A DNA stretch of 64,000 nucleotides from Arthrobacter sp. OAP107 (GTDB lineage Bacteria > Actinomycetota > Actinomycetes > Actinomycetales > Micrococcaceae): assembly GCF_040546765.1 (NCBI RefSeq), contig NZ_JBEPOK010000001.1:1550001-1614000 (forward strand). The letters are read 5' to 3'. The position numbers were made by a program, and so were the translations under genes. Positions 10,554-19,194 of the stretch are shown piece by piece. A model generated the notes under the pieces. That model was not told where the DNA came from. It saw nothing but the letters and a program-made list of their open reading frames with translations, and made no database searches. How positions within the stretch are numbered: position 1 is the stretch's first letter; the number at the start of each line of letters is the position of its first letter.

Positions 10554-11627
10554 ATGTTTGAGTCCGTACAGGGCCTGTTGGATGAGCATGATGCTATCCA
10601 GGCGCAGTTGGGGGATCCGGCTGTCTATGCTGACCAGAAGCTGGCGCGGAAGCTGGGGCGGCGGTCTGCGCAGCTGAACGGCATCGTGGACGCCTACCAC
10701 AAGTGGGAGGGCCTCCGGGATGACCTCTCCGCTGCCAAGGAGATGGCTGCCGAGGACCCTGACTTTGCTGCCGAGGTGCCTGAACTGGAGGAAGCCCTGG
10801 AGACCGCGGCGGCGCGGCTGCGGCGCCTGCTGATTCCCCGGGACCCGGACGATGCACGCAACGTGATCCTTGAGGTCAAGGGCGGCGAAGGCGGAGACGA
10901 GGCTGCCCTGTTCGCCGGCGACCTGCTGCGCATGTACACCCGCTATGCGGAATCCCGCGGCTGGAAGACCGAGATCATCTCCTCCACCGAGTCCGACCTC
11001 GGCGGCTACAAGGACGTCCAGGTGGCCGTCAAAGGCAGCTCCAACGACCCCGCCGAAGGCGTTTACGCCCGCCTGAAGTTCGAAGGCGGCGTGCACCGCG
11101 TCCAGCGTGTGCCGGTCACCGAATCGCAGGGCCGCATCCACACCTCGGCCGCAGGTGTTCTTGTCCTGCCCGAGGTTGACGAGCCTGAAGAGCTCGAGAT
11201 TAACCAGAACGACCTCAAAATCGACGTGTACCGGTCCTCAGGTCCCGGCGGCCAGTCCGTCAACACCACCGACTCCGCCGTCCGCATCACGCACCTGCCC
11301 ACCGGCATCGTCGTGGCCATGCAGAACGAGAAGTCCCAGCTGCAGAACCGTGAAGCCGGCATGCGAGTGCTCCGTGCCCGCATCCTGGCCCACCAGCAGG
11401 AGCAGATCGACGCTGCCAACTCCGAGCAGCGGAAGTCCCAGATCCGCACCATGGACCGGTCCGAGCGGATCCGTACGTACAACTACCCGGAAAACCGGAT
11501 CGCCGACCACCGTACGGGCTACAAGGCGTACAACCTTGATCAGGTCATGAACGGTGACCTCGAGCCGGTTATCCAGTCCGCCATCGAGATGGACGAGCAG
11601 GCGCGGCTGGACGCCATCGGCGACTAG
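10554..11627 (+). CDS. prfA: Peptide chain release factor 1
   Basis: Recognises UAA and UAG stop codons and triggers peptide release on the ribosome. The 357-residue protein carries the catalytic GGQ at residues 232-234 (SSGPGGQSVNTTDSAV), whose glutamine is the PrmC target, and HLPTGIVV, HTSAAGVLVLPEVD and QNEKSQLQN typical of RF1 rather than RF2. The start is ATG 10554, preceded by AAAGAGG; an in-frame TTG two codons upstream is less likely. prmC, which methylates this protein, begins 15 nt after the stop, so substrate and modifying enzyme are co-transcribed. Confidence 0.95.
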   Translation: MFESVQGLLDEHDAIQAQLGDPAVYADQKLARKLGRRSAQLNGIVDAYHKWEGLRDDLSAAKEMAAEDPDFAAEVPELEEALETAAARLRRLLIPRDPDDARNVILEVKGGEGGDEAALFAGDLLRMYTRYAESRGWKTEIISSTESDLGGYKDVQVAVKGSSNDPAEGVYARLKFEGGVHRVQRVPVTESQGRIHTSAAGVLVLPEVDEPEELEINQNDLKIDVYRSSGPGGQSVNTTDSAVRITHLPTGIVVAMQNEKSQLQNREAGMRVLRARILAHQQEQIDAANSEQRKSQIRTMDRSERIRTYNYPENRIADHRTGYKAYNLDQVMNGDLEPVIQSAIEMDEQARLDAIGD

Positions 11628-11642
11628 GAGCCCGGGGATTCC

Positions 11643-12557
11643 ATGACGTCCGAGCACACTGCGGAGCCGCCTGCCCAATCTTCGTCCGGCCAGTCCCTGG
11701 CGGACGCCGTGCGCGAGGCGACGGAGCGCCTGACCGAGGCCGGCGTCCCCAGCCCCCGGGTGGACGCCGAGTTGCTGGCCGACCATTTGCTGGGTGTGGG
11801 CCTGGGCCGGCTGCGGGCCATGATGCTCGGCGACGCCCCCGCGCCGGCAGGTTACGCAGAACTCGTGGCCGAGCGCGCCACCCGGATTCCGCTTCAGCAC
11901 ATCACCGGTGTGGCGCATTTCCGCTACCTCCAGCTCGCGGTGGGACCCGGCGTCTTCATTCCCCGTCCGGAAACCGAGTCCGTCGTGCAGCTGGTCATCG
12001 ACCGGCTGCACGCGCTGGAACGCGCCGGCGTGGTCCGCCCCAAAGTGGTGGACCTGGGCACCGGATCCGGGGCGATCGCCGGGTCGATCGCGCACGAGGT
12101 GCCCGAGGCCGAGGTTTTCGCGGTGGAGTTCAGCGAGTTCGCGCACGCCTGGGCGGCGAAAAACCTCCGGCCGCTGGGGGTCACCCTCCTGCTGGGGGAC
12201 CTGCGGAACGCTCTGCCGGAGCTCAACGGAACATTCGACGTCGTGGTTTCCAACCCGCCGTACATCCCCGCCGAAGCAATCCCCAACGAACCGGAAGTGG
12301 CGCTCCACGACCCCCCGGAAGCGCTTTACGGCGGGGGAGCGGACGGCATGGAACTGCCGACGGCGGCCGCCGCCTCGGCGGCGCGGCTCCTGGTCCCCGG
12401 CGGCTACTTCGTGATGGAACACGCCGAAGTCCAGGCAGGCTGGATATCCACGATGCTGAACCGGACCGGGCGCTGGACCGACGTCACCACGCATTTTGAC
12501 CTTAACGGCAAGGAACGCGCCACCAGTGCCGTTCTTGCTTTCCCGCCCGCGGAGTAA
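11643..12557 (+). CDS. prmC: Release factor glutamine methyltransferase
   Basis: SAM-dependent N5-glutamine methyltransferase acting on the GGQ glutamine of RF1/RF2. The 304-residue protein has an N-terminal helical substrate-binding domain (YLQLAVGPGVFIPRPETE marks its end), the SAM-binding motif VVDLGTGSGAIAGSIA, and the catalytic NPPY at residues 204-207 in VVSNPPYIPAEA. It follows prfA closely with a GGAG-type ribosome-binding site, the usual arrangement in bacteria. Confidence 0.94.
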   Translation: MTSEHTAEPPAQSSSGQSLADAVREATERLTEAGVPSPRVDAELLADHLLGVGLGRLRAMMLGDAPAPAGYAELVAERATRIPLQHITGVAHFRYLQLAVGPGVFIPRPETESVVQLVIDRLHALERAGVVRPKVVDLGTGSGAIAGSIAHEVPEAEVFAVEFSEFAHAWAAKNLRPLGVTLLLGDLRNALPELNGTFDVVVSNPPYIPAEAIPNEPEVALHDPPEALYGGGADGMELPTAAAASAARLLVPGGYFVMEHAEVQAGWISTMLNRTGRWTDVTTHFDLNGKERATSAVLAFPPAE

Positions 12558-12572
12558 TGAAAGAATGAGGCA

Positions 12573-13361
12573 GTGACCACTACGTACAACTGCACGGCCG
12601 ACGACGAGCGGACCGCCGGAATCGCCCACGCGCGGCGGGCGATCCTCGAGAAGAAGTGCGTTGTCCTTCCCACGGACACCGTCTACGGAATCGCTGCCGA
12701 TGCCTTTTCCCCGCAGGCCGTCACCATGCTGCTGGTCTCCAAGGGCCGTGGCCGGAACATGCCGCCGCCCGTCCTCATTCCCCGCCTGACCGCGCTCGAC
12801 GGGCTGGCCACGGACGTGTACCCGGACGCCCGTGACCTGGCCGAGGCTTTCTGGCCCGGCGGGCTGACGCTAATCTTCCACGCGCAGCCGTCCCTCGACT
12901 GGGACCTGGGCGAGACCAAGGGCACCGTGGCCCTTCGCATTCCGGACGATGAGGTGGCGATTGACCTCCTGACCGTGACCGGACCACTCGCCGTGTCCTC
13001 GGCAAACCGGACCGGCCAGGCGCCGGCCCAGACGGCCTTCGAAGCGCGGTCCCAGCTTGCGGAGTCCGTCGAGGTCTACCTTGAAGGCGGCTTCCGGCCG
13101 GTCGAGGGAACCGACGCCCGGCCGTCCACCATCGTGGATGCCACATCGCTCCCGCTGCGCGTGGTCCGTGAGGGGGCCATCAGCATCGAGCGGCTGCGTG
13201 AGGTGGTTCCCGGGGTTCTCGACATCAACGGCAACGCTGGGGATGAGGCTGAGGTCACCGCTGCGGAAGCACCTGCGGAGTCTGACACTGTACAGCCCGA
13301 TCCCGTACAGCCCGACGCCGTACAGCCCGACGCCGGCGAAAAGCCCGACAGCGCCGAATGA
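12573..13361 (+). CDS. tsaC: L-threonylcarbamoyladenylate synthase (Sua5/YciO/YrdC family)
   Basis: Makes threonylcarbamoyl-AMP from threonine, bicarbonate and ATP for the t6A37 modification of ANN-decoding tRNAs. The YrdC fold spans residues about 15-210: VLPTDTVYGIAADAF near the N-terminus, SKGRGRNMPPPVLI, FWPGGLTLIF and the nucleotide-binding PLAVSSANRTGQAP. The tail (about 225-262) is acidic, Ala-rich and repetitive and is not part of the family core. GTG start; AAGAAT lies 6 nt before it and might be an internal leaderless promoter. The C-terminal codons overlap the next gene by 4 nt. Confidence 0.9.
   Translation: MTTTYNCTADDERTAGIAHARRAILEKKCVVLPTDTVYGIAADAFSPQAVTMLLVSKGRGRNMPPPVLIPRLTALDGLATDVYPDARDLAEAFWPGGLTLIFHAQPSLDWDLGETKGTVALRIPDDEVAIDLLTVTGPLAVSSANRTGQAPAQTAFEARSQLAESVEVYLEGGFRPVEGTDARPSTIVDATSLPLRVVREGAISIERLREVVPGVLDINGNAGDEAEVTAAEAPAESDTVQPDPVQPDAVQPDAGEKPDSAE
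13291..13335 (+). repeat. 15-bp tandem repeat at the 3' end of tsaC
   Basis: Three 15-bp units, each beginning TACAGCCCGA at 13291, 13306 and 13321, encode tandem QPD(P/A)V-type pentapeptides in the non-conserved acidic tail. Confidence 0.85.
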
Positions 13362-14134
13362 CGCTGCAGAGGCAACCCGTCCCGGTCCTCGGCGTGGATG
13401 CCACACCGCTGGACGTCGCCGGACTGACTGCAGTCCTCAACGGATTTGTGGCTGACGGCGCCACCAGAACCGTCGTCGGACACAATCTCCACAGCGTGAC
13501 GCTGTTCCACTCCGAACCCGAGTTCAGGAAGTTCTACCAGAACAGCGACGTTGTCCTTCTCGACGGCGCGCCCGTCCTCTGGCTGTGGGGGAGGGGCCGG
13601 CGAAAAACGGGCGGGGAAGCCCACCCGCGGCCCGTCATGGACTACCGGCTTGGTTCAACGGACTGGATTCCCGCGCTGGGCCGGCTGGACGGCCTCCACC
13701 GCATCGCCGTCCTTGGCGCCGGCGCGGCTGCCAACGCCAAGGCAGTGGCGAAGCTGCAGGCCATCGTGCCGGGCGCCACCGTCTCCGGAATGCCGGGGGA
13801 GGGCTGGGATCCGGACGTGGAGGAGAAAGCGGCCGCGTGGCTGGCTGAAGTCCAGCCGCAGCTGGTGCTGATTGGCCTGGGCATGCCGTTGCAGGAAGAG
13901 GTGCTGTGGCGCCGCCTGTCGTCGCTGCCGCCCGCCGTGTACTGCGCCGTCGGCGGAGCCATCGAGCAGATCGCCGGCATCCAGAAGCTCGCGCCCCGCT
14001 GGCTGGGCCGGCTGGGCCTGGAGTGGGCCTGGCGGCTGCTGCTGCATCCGCGCCGCGTGGCGTACCGGGTGTTTGGCGAGCCATGGGTCCTGCTGGGACT
14101 GCTGCTGCGGCGCCGGCTGCGCGGGCAGGGCTGA
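13358..14134 (+). CDS. WecG/TagA/CpsF family glycosyltransferase
   Basis: GT26-type transferase that adds a sugar, usually N-acetylmannosamine(uronic acid), to a polyprenyl-diphosphate-GlcNAc acceptor at the inner membrane face. The 258-residue protein shows the family hallmarks GHNLHSVTLFHSEPEF, DVVLLDGAPVLWLWG, LGAGAAANAKAV, LVLIGLGMPLQEEVLW and CAVGGAIEQIAG, and ends in a basic tail expected to touch the membrane. Its start overlaps the tsaC end. A WecA-like enzyme that could make the acceptor lies 1.2 kb downstream, so the two plausibly act in one cell-surface glycopolymer pathway; the product is unknown. Confidence 0.85.
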   Translation: MTLQRQPVPVLGVDATPLDVAGLTAVLNGFVADGATRTVVGHNLHSVTLFHSEPEFRKFYQNSDVVLLDGAPVLWLWGRGRRKTGGEAHPRPVMDYRLGSTDWIPALGRLDGLHRIAVLGAGAAANAKAVAKLQAIVPGATVSGMPGEGWDPDVEEKAAAWLAEVQPQLVLIGLGMPLQEEVLWRRLSSLPPAVYCAVGGAIEQIAGIQKLAPRWLGRLGLEWAWRLLLHPRRVAYRVFGEPWVLLGLLLRRRLRGQG

Positions 14135-14156
14135 CAGACCGCGCAGCCCGCCTACG

Positions 14157-15053
14157 TCAGAACTTCTGGTCCTCCAGCGGGCCAAACCCCTTGCCGCGGA
14201 GCCCCGTGGAGAACGCCCGGAACCAGTCCGCGAGCCCCCGGAGGTCGCCCCGCCGAAGGAAGTAGCCGAGGTAGCCGCCCACATCGGCCACCAGGGACTT
14301 CACGCGGAAGTGGCGGCGGATGAGGTAGCCGCGGTTGCGGTAGTAGAAGTAGCGCTTGAAGGCGCCCTCCGGGACGATTACGTGCCAGCGGGCTCCAAAC
14401 ACGTGCTTCGTTTCGGAAAACGCGTGCGGGTGCATGATCGCAGCCGTGGTGACGGTGCCAAAACGGATCCCGGCCTTGCGCAGCCGGATGGTGAAGTCCA
14501 CCTCGTCGCCGCGGATAAAGAGGCGCATGTCCGGCAGCCCCACCTTGAAGAACACATCGGAGCGGATGAGGGCGCCGTTGAAGAAATGGCCATCGTTCGG
14601 CAGGAATCCAACCTTCTCCAGCGCGGCCCGGTCATGGGAGACCTTGCCGTCCAGCCGGAAGAAGAAAGAGAGCTGGTCGGGATGGCCCGGAGCCACCACC
14701 AGGGGCACAACAGCCTCCAGGTCCCGGGCTTCCGCTTCCCGGATCAGCGTGGCCAGGCATTCGGCGTCCGCCGGCTCGGCATCGTCGTCCATCATCCAGA
14801 CCCAGTCGGCGCCGCTCGCCACGGCCTTGAGCGCCGCCAAGGAGAAGCCTCCGGCGCCGCCAAGGTTGGCTTCCGAACGGATGTAATCCACATTTTCATG
14901 CTGGGCCGCGACGTCTTTCGACGGCACTGTGCCGCTGTCAACGAGGCAGATGGTGGACACGGCGGCCGTCTGGCCATTGATGGCATCGAGCAGGACGGCG
15001 AGCTCATTGGGACGGTCAAACGTCACGGCGGCAACTGCGACCGACACTGGCAT
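14157..15053 (-). CDS. Glycosyltransferase family 2
   Basis: Inverting GT-A fold glycosyltransferase of 298 residues. Sequence features are the nucleotide-binding N-terminus VAVAAVTFDRPNELAVLLDA, the acidic motif WVWMMDDDAEPA (DXD-like), FFNGALIRSDVFFKVGLPD and IRGDEVDFTIRLRKAG; this resembles galactofuranosyl/rhamnosyl transferases such as GlfT1. The start is ATG 15053, preceded by AAAGGA at good spacing; the longer open frame upstream lacks similarity. It is convergent with the cpsF-like gene (22-bp gap) and divergent from the WecA-like gene. The sugar and acceptor cannot be read from sequence. Confidence 0.85.
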   Translation of the reverse strand: MPVSVAVAAVTFDRPNELAVLLDAINGQTAAVSTICLVDSGTVPSKDVAAQHENVDYIRSEANLGGAGGFSLAALKAVASGADWVWMMDDDAEPADAECLATLIREAEARDLEAVVPLVVAPGHPDQLSFFFRLDGKVSHDRAALEKVGFLPNDGHFFNGALIRSDVFFKVGLPDMRLFIRGDEVDFTIRLRKAGIRFGTVTTAAIMHPHAFSETKHVFGARWHVIVPEGAFKRYFYYRNRGYLIRRHFRVKSLVADVGGYLGYFLRRGDLRGLADWFRAFSTGLRGKGFGPLEDQKF

Positions 15054-15350
15054 TTCGGGGATCCTTTCAGCACAGCCGTCGGCAAGTTTCCCGCCGGCGT
15101 AAGGCCGTGTGACGCGAAGCGAAGTACCCGTTGGCGTTAGTATCTTGACTAGAGTCCACTGTAATACAGCCCCGTCAGGCACTATGCACTGCCTGTCTGT
15201 GCGCGCATGGCGACGGAGAAGTTTCATTTATTGCACGTCAGATCCACACCTAACGAGCCCGCATGGTCCGCCCGGCCTGACCCCGAATCCGCATCCGAAT
15301 AGCGTGCAGCATGGCAGCAGTCTCAATGCCACGGGAATGGTGGCTGCGCC
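15054..15350. promoter_or_regulatory. Divergent promoter region between the GT2 and WecA-like genes
   Basis: This 297-bp gap holds no supported gene. On the minus strand TTACAG and TACTAA are separated by 16 nt around 15130-15165 and could drive the GT2 gene. No clear promoter for the plus-strand gene is visible. Confidence 0.25.
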
Positions 15351-16478
15351 ATGATCATGTACCTGTCCATGATGCTGACAGCTGCCATCGTCTCCTACGG
15401 GGCAACGTGGGGGGCCCGCCTGATCGGCAACAGGCTTGAGCTGTTCGCCCCGATCCGCAGCCGCGACATGCATTCCAGCCCGGTCTCGCGTCTTGGCGGG
15501 CTGGGGATCTTTGCCGGCGTGCTGGTGGCGCTGGCCGTTTCAAGCCAGTCCTTCTTCGTCAAGGACATCTTCCGGAACAACGGCTCTCCGTGGGGTGTGC
15601 TGGCGGGCGCCGCCGTCATCGTGCTGGTGGGAGTGGCGGACGACCTTCTGGACCTTCGCTGGTGGGTCAAACTGATCGGCCAGTCCTTTGCCGCGCTCGT
15701 GGTGGCCGTCTGGGGGGTCCGCATGACCATCATCCCGTTCGTTCCGGAGCCGATCCGCTTCGAGTCAGACCCGGTCAACATCGCCCTCACCACCGGCCTC
15801 ATCGTCGTCACGATGAACGCGTTCAACTTCATCGACGGTCTGGACGGACTGGCGGCCGGGGTGGCCATCATCGGCGGGTCCGCGTTCTTCCTCACTGCCT
15901 ACTGGGTCCACCGGAACGCGCCAATCCTGGACCGTTCAGACCTCGCCACACTGCTGACGGCGGTCCTTGTGGGGAGCTGCCTGGGCTTCCTGCCGCACAA
16001 CTGGTTTCCCTCAAAGATCTTTATGGGCGACTCCGGCGCAATGCTGATAGGCCTGCTGATGGCGTCAGCCGGTGTGGTCTCCACTGGGCAGATCACGTCG
16101 GGGCTGTATGACCGGGTCAACGGTATCCCCACGATCATCCCCATCCTGCTGCCCTTTGCGGTGCTGTTCCTGCCTCTCCTGGACCTGTGCCTCGCGGTGG
16201 TGCGGCGCACCGCCGTCGGCCGTTCACCGTGGTCCGCGGACCGCGGGCACCTGCACCACAAACTCATGGACATCGGTTACTCCCACCGCACCGCGGTCAT
16301 GCTGCTGTATTTGTGGGCGGCGGTGCTGTCCTTCGGCGGCCTGGCCTTTGCCGTCTACCCCTGGCAGGTTGTGCTGGCAATAATGGTCGCCGCCACGCTG
16401 ATTATGGGCCTGGTCACGGCCTGGCCGTATCTGAGCCGCCGCGGGGAGAATACCGGAGTGGGTCAGGCGCACGAGTAA
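15351..16478 (+). CDS. wecA: Undecaprenyl-phosphate GlcNAc-1-phosphate transferase (WecA/TagO-like)
   Basis: Polytopic membrane enzyme transferring a sugar-1-phosphate from a UDP-sugar to undecaprenyl phosphate, the first step of cell-wall glycopolymer assembly. The 375-residue protein has about ten to eleven hydrophobic segments and the MraY/WecA cytoplasmic motifs: RDMHSSPVSRLGG, GVADDLLDLRW (catalytic Asp pair), NAFNFIDGLDGLAAG, FMGDSGAM, and the sugar-binding loop DRGHLHHKLMDIGYSH. ATG 15351 is used; ATG 15357 and 15366 are alternatives, with no strong Shine-Dalgarno for any. The position just before atp genes matches rfe in mycobacteria. Confidence 0.9.
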   Translation: MIMYLSMMLTAAIVSYGATWGARLIGNRLELFAPIRSRDMHSSPVSRLGGLGIFAGVLVALAVSSQSFFVKDIFRNNGSPWGVLAGAAVIVLVGVADDLLDLRWWVKLIGQSFAALVVAVWGVRMTIIPFVPEPIRFESDPVNIALTTGLIVVTMNAFNFIDGLDGLAAGVAIIGGSAFFLTAYWVHRNAPILDRSDLATLLTAVLVGSCLGFLPHNWFPSKIFMGDSGAMLIGLLMASAGVVSTGQITSGLYDRVNGIPTIIPILLPFAVLFLPLLDLCLAVVRRTAVGRSPWSADRGHLHHKLMDIGYSHRTAVMLLYLWAAVLSFGGLAFAVYPWQVVLAIMVAATLIMGLVTAWPYLSRRGENTGVGQAHE

Positions 16479-16509
16479 CACGCGCTTTTCGGAAAATTTC
16501 TATCTCGTG

Positions 16510-16515
16510 TAGAAT
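16510..16515 (+). promoter_or_regulatory. Candidate -10 box of the ATP synthase operon
   Basis: TAGAAT precedes the first gene of the operon by 54 nt; the -35 region 17 nt upstream (TTTCGG) is weak. Confidence 0.4.
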
Positions 16516-16569
16516 TCAAGTGCAGGTCTTTCCTGCACCACTCCACCCTGCCCCGAAGATTGGGTTCGC

Positions 16570-17073
16570 ATGACCTCCAACGCCGAGCCCGGACCTGTGT
16601 CCGGCAAAGGATCCGTTGGCGTCTCCGGACCCACGCGGTCGCTCTGGCTCGGTCTGCTGGGACTCAGTTCCGCAGTCGCCGGCGGCGCCCTGGTCCTTAC
16701 CGGCGTGGTGGCTGCCCTGCTGAACGGCTGGACCGGTGTTGTGTCCAGCAGCCTCGGTGGCCTGCTGGTGGTCATATTCTTCGCAATCAGCCTGCTGATC
16801 GGACACTTCGTGGGGCGCAACAACCCCTCAGGTGCCGTCGGCCTGTTCGTGGCCACTTACTTCGTCAAGGTCATCGGTTTCGCCGTGGTGCTGTTCGTCC
16901 TCGGTGCCCCCGACTGGCTGCACGGGCGCTGGTTCGTTATTGGCGCCGTCGTGGCCGTGGTCACCTGGCAGGCGGCTGAGATCTACGGCTTCAGCAAAGC
17001 CCGGCTGCAGATCTTCAACGACCCCGAGCCAGCCGGCGACTCCGAACGGAACGGCAGCAGCACCGATGTCTAA
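16570..17073 (+). CDS. Four-helix membrane protein at the head of the atp operon (AtpI-like)
   Basis: A 167-residue protein with about four predicted membrane segments (GLLGLSSAVAGGALVLTGVV, LLVVIFFAISLLIG, GLFVATYFVKVIGFAVVLFV, FVIGAVVAVVTWQAAEIYG), the layout of ATP synthase subunit I, which assists assembly of the c-ring in other bacteria. Sequence identity to AtpI cannot be judged by eye, so the assignment rests on topology and position. The next gene starts 8 nt before its stop. Confidence 0.65.
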   Translation: MTSNAEPGPVSGKGSVGVSGPTRSLWLGLLGLSSAVAGGALVLTGVVAALLNGWTGVVSSSLGGLLVVIFFAISLLIGHFVGRNNPSGAVGLFVATYFVKVIGFAVVLFVLGAPDWLHGRWFVIGAVVAVVTWQAAEIYGFSKARLQIFNDPEPAGDSERNGSSTDV

Positions 17074-17404
17074 GCGAAACCATCCTGGAAAAAACGAGCC
17101 GCGGACACCCGAGCCGACGCCCGGTTCTGCCGCTGTACCCGGCGAGAATTCCGACGGCGGTTACAACGCTGGAATGGCCGTCTTTAGCTACATAATTGGC
17201 GGAATCATCGTCTGGAGTTTGATAGGCTGGGGACTGGATTATCTGTGGGGAACCCGCTGGATTGTGCTCGCAGGCGCTCTGCTTGGAGCCGCGGGAGGGT
17301 TCTATCTGTCCCATATGCACGGCCTCACCAGTTCAAGGAAACCAACTGGCGGGAACGGTGCAGCCAGCGGCCCGTCGGAGGACGGGAACAGTAATGCCAA
17401 ATAA
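17066..17404 (+). CDS. AtpZ/AtpI-family small membrane protein
   Basis: 112 residues: a charged, Pro-rich N-terminus, then two membrane helices (AVFSYIIGGIIVWSLIGWGL and WIVLAGALLGAAGGFYLSHM) separated by DYLWGTR. A two-helix hairpin with G(W/L)xxD between helices is characteristic of the F1F0-ATPase accessory family (AtpZ, F0F1-ATPase_gca). It starts inside the preceding gene (8-nt overlap) and precedes atpB, as expected for an assembly factor. Confidence 0.7.
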   Translation: MSKRNHPGKNEPRTPEPTPGSAAVPGENSDGGYNAGMAVFSYIIGGIIVWSLIGWGLDYLWGTRWIVLAGALLGAAGGFYLSHMHGLTSSRKPTGGNGAASGPSEDGNSNAK

Positions 17405-17485
17405 TTTCACGCGGGGGAGGGCAAGCATGACGCGCGCCGGAACCCGACCAACGCCCAACGATGGACACTGCAGAGAGGAAACGCG

Positions 17486-18286
17486 TTGATCGCGCTTGCG
17501 CTCCCGGCCCAAAATTCAGGAGAGTTCACACCTCCCGGAATTGAAGAAATGCACCTGCCGGCAATCCTGCCGTGGGGTGCGGCAGACGGATTCTCCAAGC
17601 AGATGCTGCTGGTTATCCTGTCCGTCGTCATTATTGCCACATTCTTTTTGCTCGCTGCGCGGAAGCAGCAGCTCGTTCCCGGCAAGCTGCAGTTCGCTGG
17701 TGAGGCCGCCTACGGCTTCGTCCGCAACAGCATCGCCAAGGACATCATCGGTGGCAGGGACTTCATCAAGTACGTCCCGCTGCTGTTCAGCCTGTTCTTC
17801 TTCATCCTGGTGAACAACATCTACGGCGCCATTCCGGTGATCCAGCTCCCGAGCTTCTCGCACGTCGGCGGCGCCTATGTGCTCGCAGCCATCGTGTACG
17901 TCACCTGGATCGGCATCGGCATCAAGAAGAACGGCCTGCGCTACTTCAAGCTCGCTACCGTTCCCTCCGGTGTCCCGGTCTACATCCTCCCGATCGTCAT
18001 TCCGATCGAGATCATCTCCAACTTCCTGGTCCGTCCGGTCACGCACAGCCTGCGTCTCTTCGCCACCATGCTGGCCGGTCACCTGATCGTCATGATTGCC
18101 GGCTCCGGCATCGAATACCTCGTCATGCAGGAGAACGTCCTCCTCAAGGGCACCTCCGTGCTGGTTCTCGCCGGCGCGATTGCCATGTACATGCTGGAAG
18201 CGCTGATCATGGCGCTGCAGGCCTATGTGTTCACACTGCTGACCGCTATCTACATTGAAGGCGCACTCCACGCCGACAGCCACTAG
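17486..18286 (+). CDS. atpB: ATP synthase F0 subunit a
   Basis: Membrane stator subunit forming the proton half-channels. 266 residues with five to six hydrophobic segments. The essential arginine lies in SLRLFATMLAGHL (about residue 191), and helix 5 has ALIMALQAYVFTLLTAIY. The start is TTG at 17486, supported by the strong GAGAGGAA 7-13 nt upstream; no ATG or GTG fits the conserved N-terminus (SGEFTPPGIEEMHLP). Confidence 0.95.
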   Translation: MIALALPAQNSGEFTPPGIEEMHLPAILPWGAADGFSKQMLLVILSVVIIATFFLLAARKQQLVPGKLQFAGEAAYGFVRNSIAKDIIGGRDFIKYVPLLFSLFFFILVNNIYGAIPVIQLPSFSHVGGAYVLAAIVYVTWIGIGIKKNGLRYFKLATVPSGVPVYILPIVIPIEIISNFLVRPVTHSLRLFATMLAGHLIVMIAGSGIEYLVMQENVLLKGTSVLVLAGAIAMYMLEALIMALQAYVFTLLTAIYIEGALHADSH

Positions 18287-18364
18287 GCACCTCAAACTTC
18301 CCCTCGTGGGGATGAAGCAACCCAAACAACCTGCCATATACATGGCATCTTGAAAGGAAGAAAA

Positions 18365-18583
18365 ATGGAAGGCTCCATCAACGGCTCCCTCAACCTCATC
18401 GGCTACGGTCTCTCGGCCATCGGCGGTGGTATCGGTGTGGGTCTCGTGTTCGCTGCCTACATCAACGGTGTGGCTCGTCAGCCGGAAGCCCAGCGCGTCC
18501 TGCAGCCGATCGCATTCCTCGGCCTTGCGCTGACTGAAGCCCTCGCCATCCTGGGCCTGGTCTTCGCTTTCGTTCTCAAGTAA
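18365..18583 (+). CDS. atpE: ATP synthase F0 subunit c
   Basis: 72-residue two-helix proteolipid of the rotor ring. Helix 1 is NLIGYGLSAIGGGIGVGLVF, the polar loop is RQPEAQR, and helix 2 carries the proton-binding glutamate in LGLALTEALAILGL. ATG 18365 has AAAGGAAG directly upstream; the in-frame TTG at 18350 overlaps that site and is rejected. A small hairpin (18299-18312) lies in the atpB-atpE gap and may stabilise the atpE mRNA, which is needed in excess; that is inference. Confidence 0.95.
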   Translation: MEGSINGSLNLIGYGLSAIGGGIGVGLVFAAYINGVARQPEAQRVLQPIAFLGLALTEALAILGLVFAFVLK

Positions 18584-18636
18584 ACCTTCAGAACCTAGCG
18601 AACATTCAGAACCGAGTAGATAAGGACGGGTGAAAT

Positions 18637-19194
18637 ATGAATCAGCTGATCATCTCAGCCGCCACTGAAGGCGCCGAGGCGGCTAACCCGCTCGTTCCCA
18701 ATCTTTGGGAAATGGGCGTCGTCCTCGCCGGCTTTGCTGTCCTCTTTTTCATCGTGGTCAAGTTCGTTGTCCCGATGTTCGAGAAGACGTTCGCAGAGCG
18801 TGCCGAGGCCATCGAGGGCGGCATCGCCAAGGCTGAGAAGGCCCAGGCTGAGGCTTCTGCCGCACTCGAAGAGTACAAGCAGCAGCTTACTGATGCCCGT
18901 GCTGAGGCCAACCGGATCCGCGAGGAAGCACGTGCCGAAGGCGCCCAGATCCTGGCGGAACTGAAGGAGAAGGCGGCAGCCGAGTCTGCACGCATCACCG
19001 CTCAGGCACACGCGCAGATCGAATCCGAGCGCCAGGCGGCAGTTGTGTCGCTGCGTTCGGAGGTGGGCACCCTCGCCACCACGCTTGCAGGCCGCATTGT
19101 TGGGGAAACCCTCGAGGACGACGCACGTGCGGCACGCGTTGTTGACCGCTTCCTGGCCGATCTGGAGACCCAGAACGCAGGTGTAGCTAAGTAA
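18637..19194 (+). CDS. atpF: ATP synthase F0 subunit b
   Basis: 185-residue peripheral-stalk subunit: one N-terminal membrane helix (VVLAGFAVLFFIVVKFVVPM) followed by a long charged coiled coil rich in Ala, Glu and Arg that dimerises and contacts subunit delta. AAGGACGG lies before the ATG. Its TAA shares a base with the atpH ATG. Confidence 0.95.
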   Translation: MNQLIISAATEGAEAANPLVPNLWEMGVVLAGFAVLFFIVVKFVVPMFEKTFAERAEAIEGGIAKAEKAQAEASAALEEYKQQLTDARAEANRIREEARAEGAQILAELKEKAAAESARITAQAHAQIESERQAAVVSLRSEVGTLATTLAGRIVGETLEDDARAARVVDRFLADLETQNAGVAK

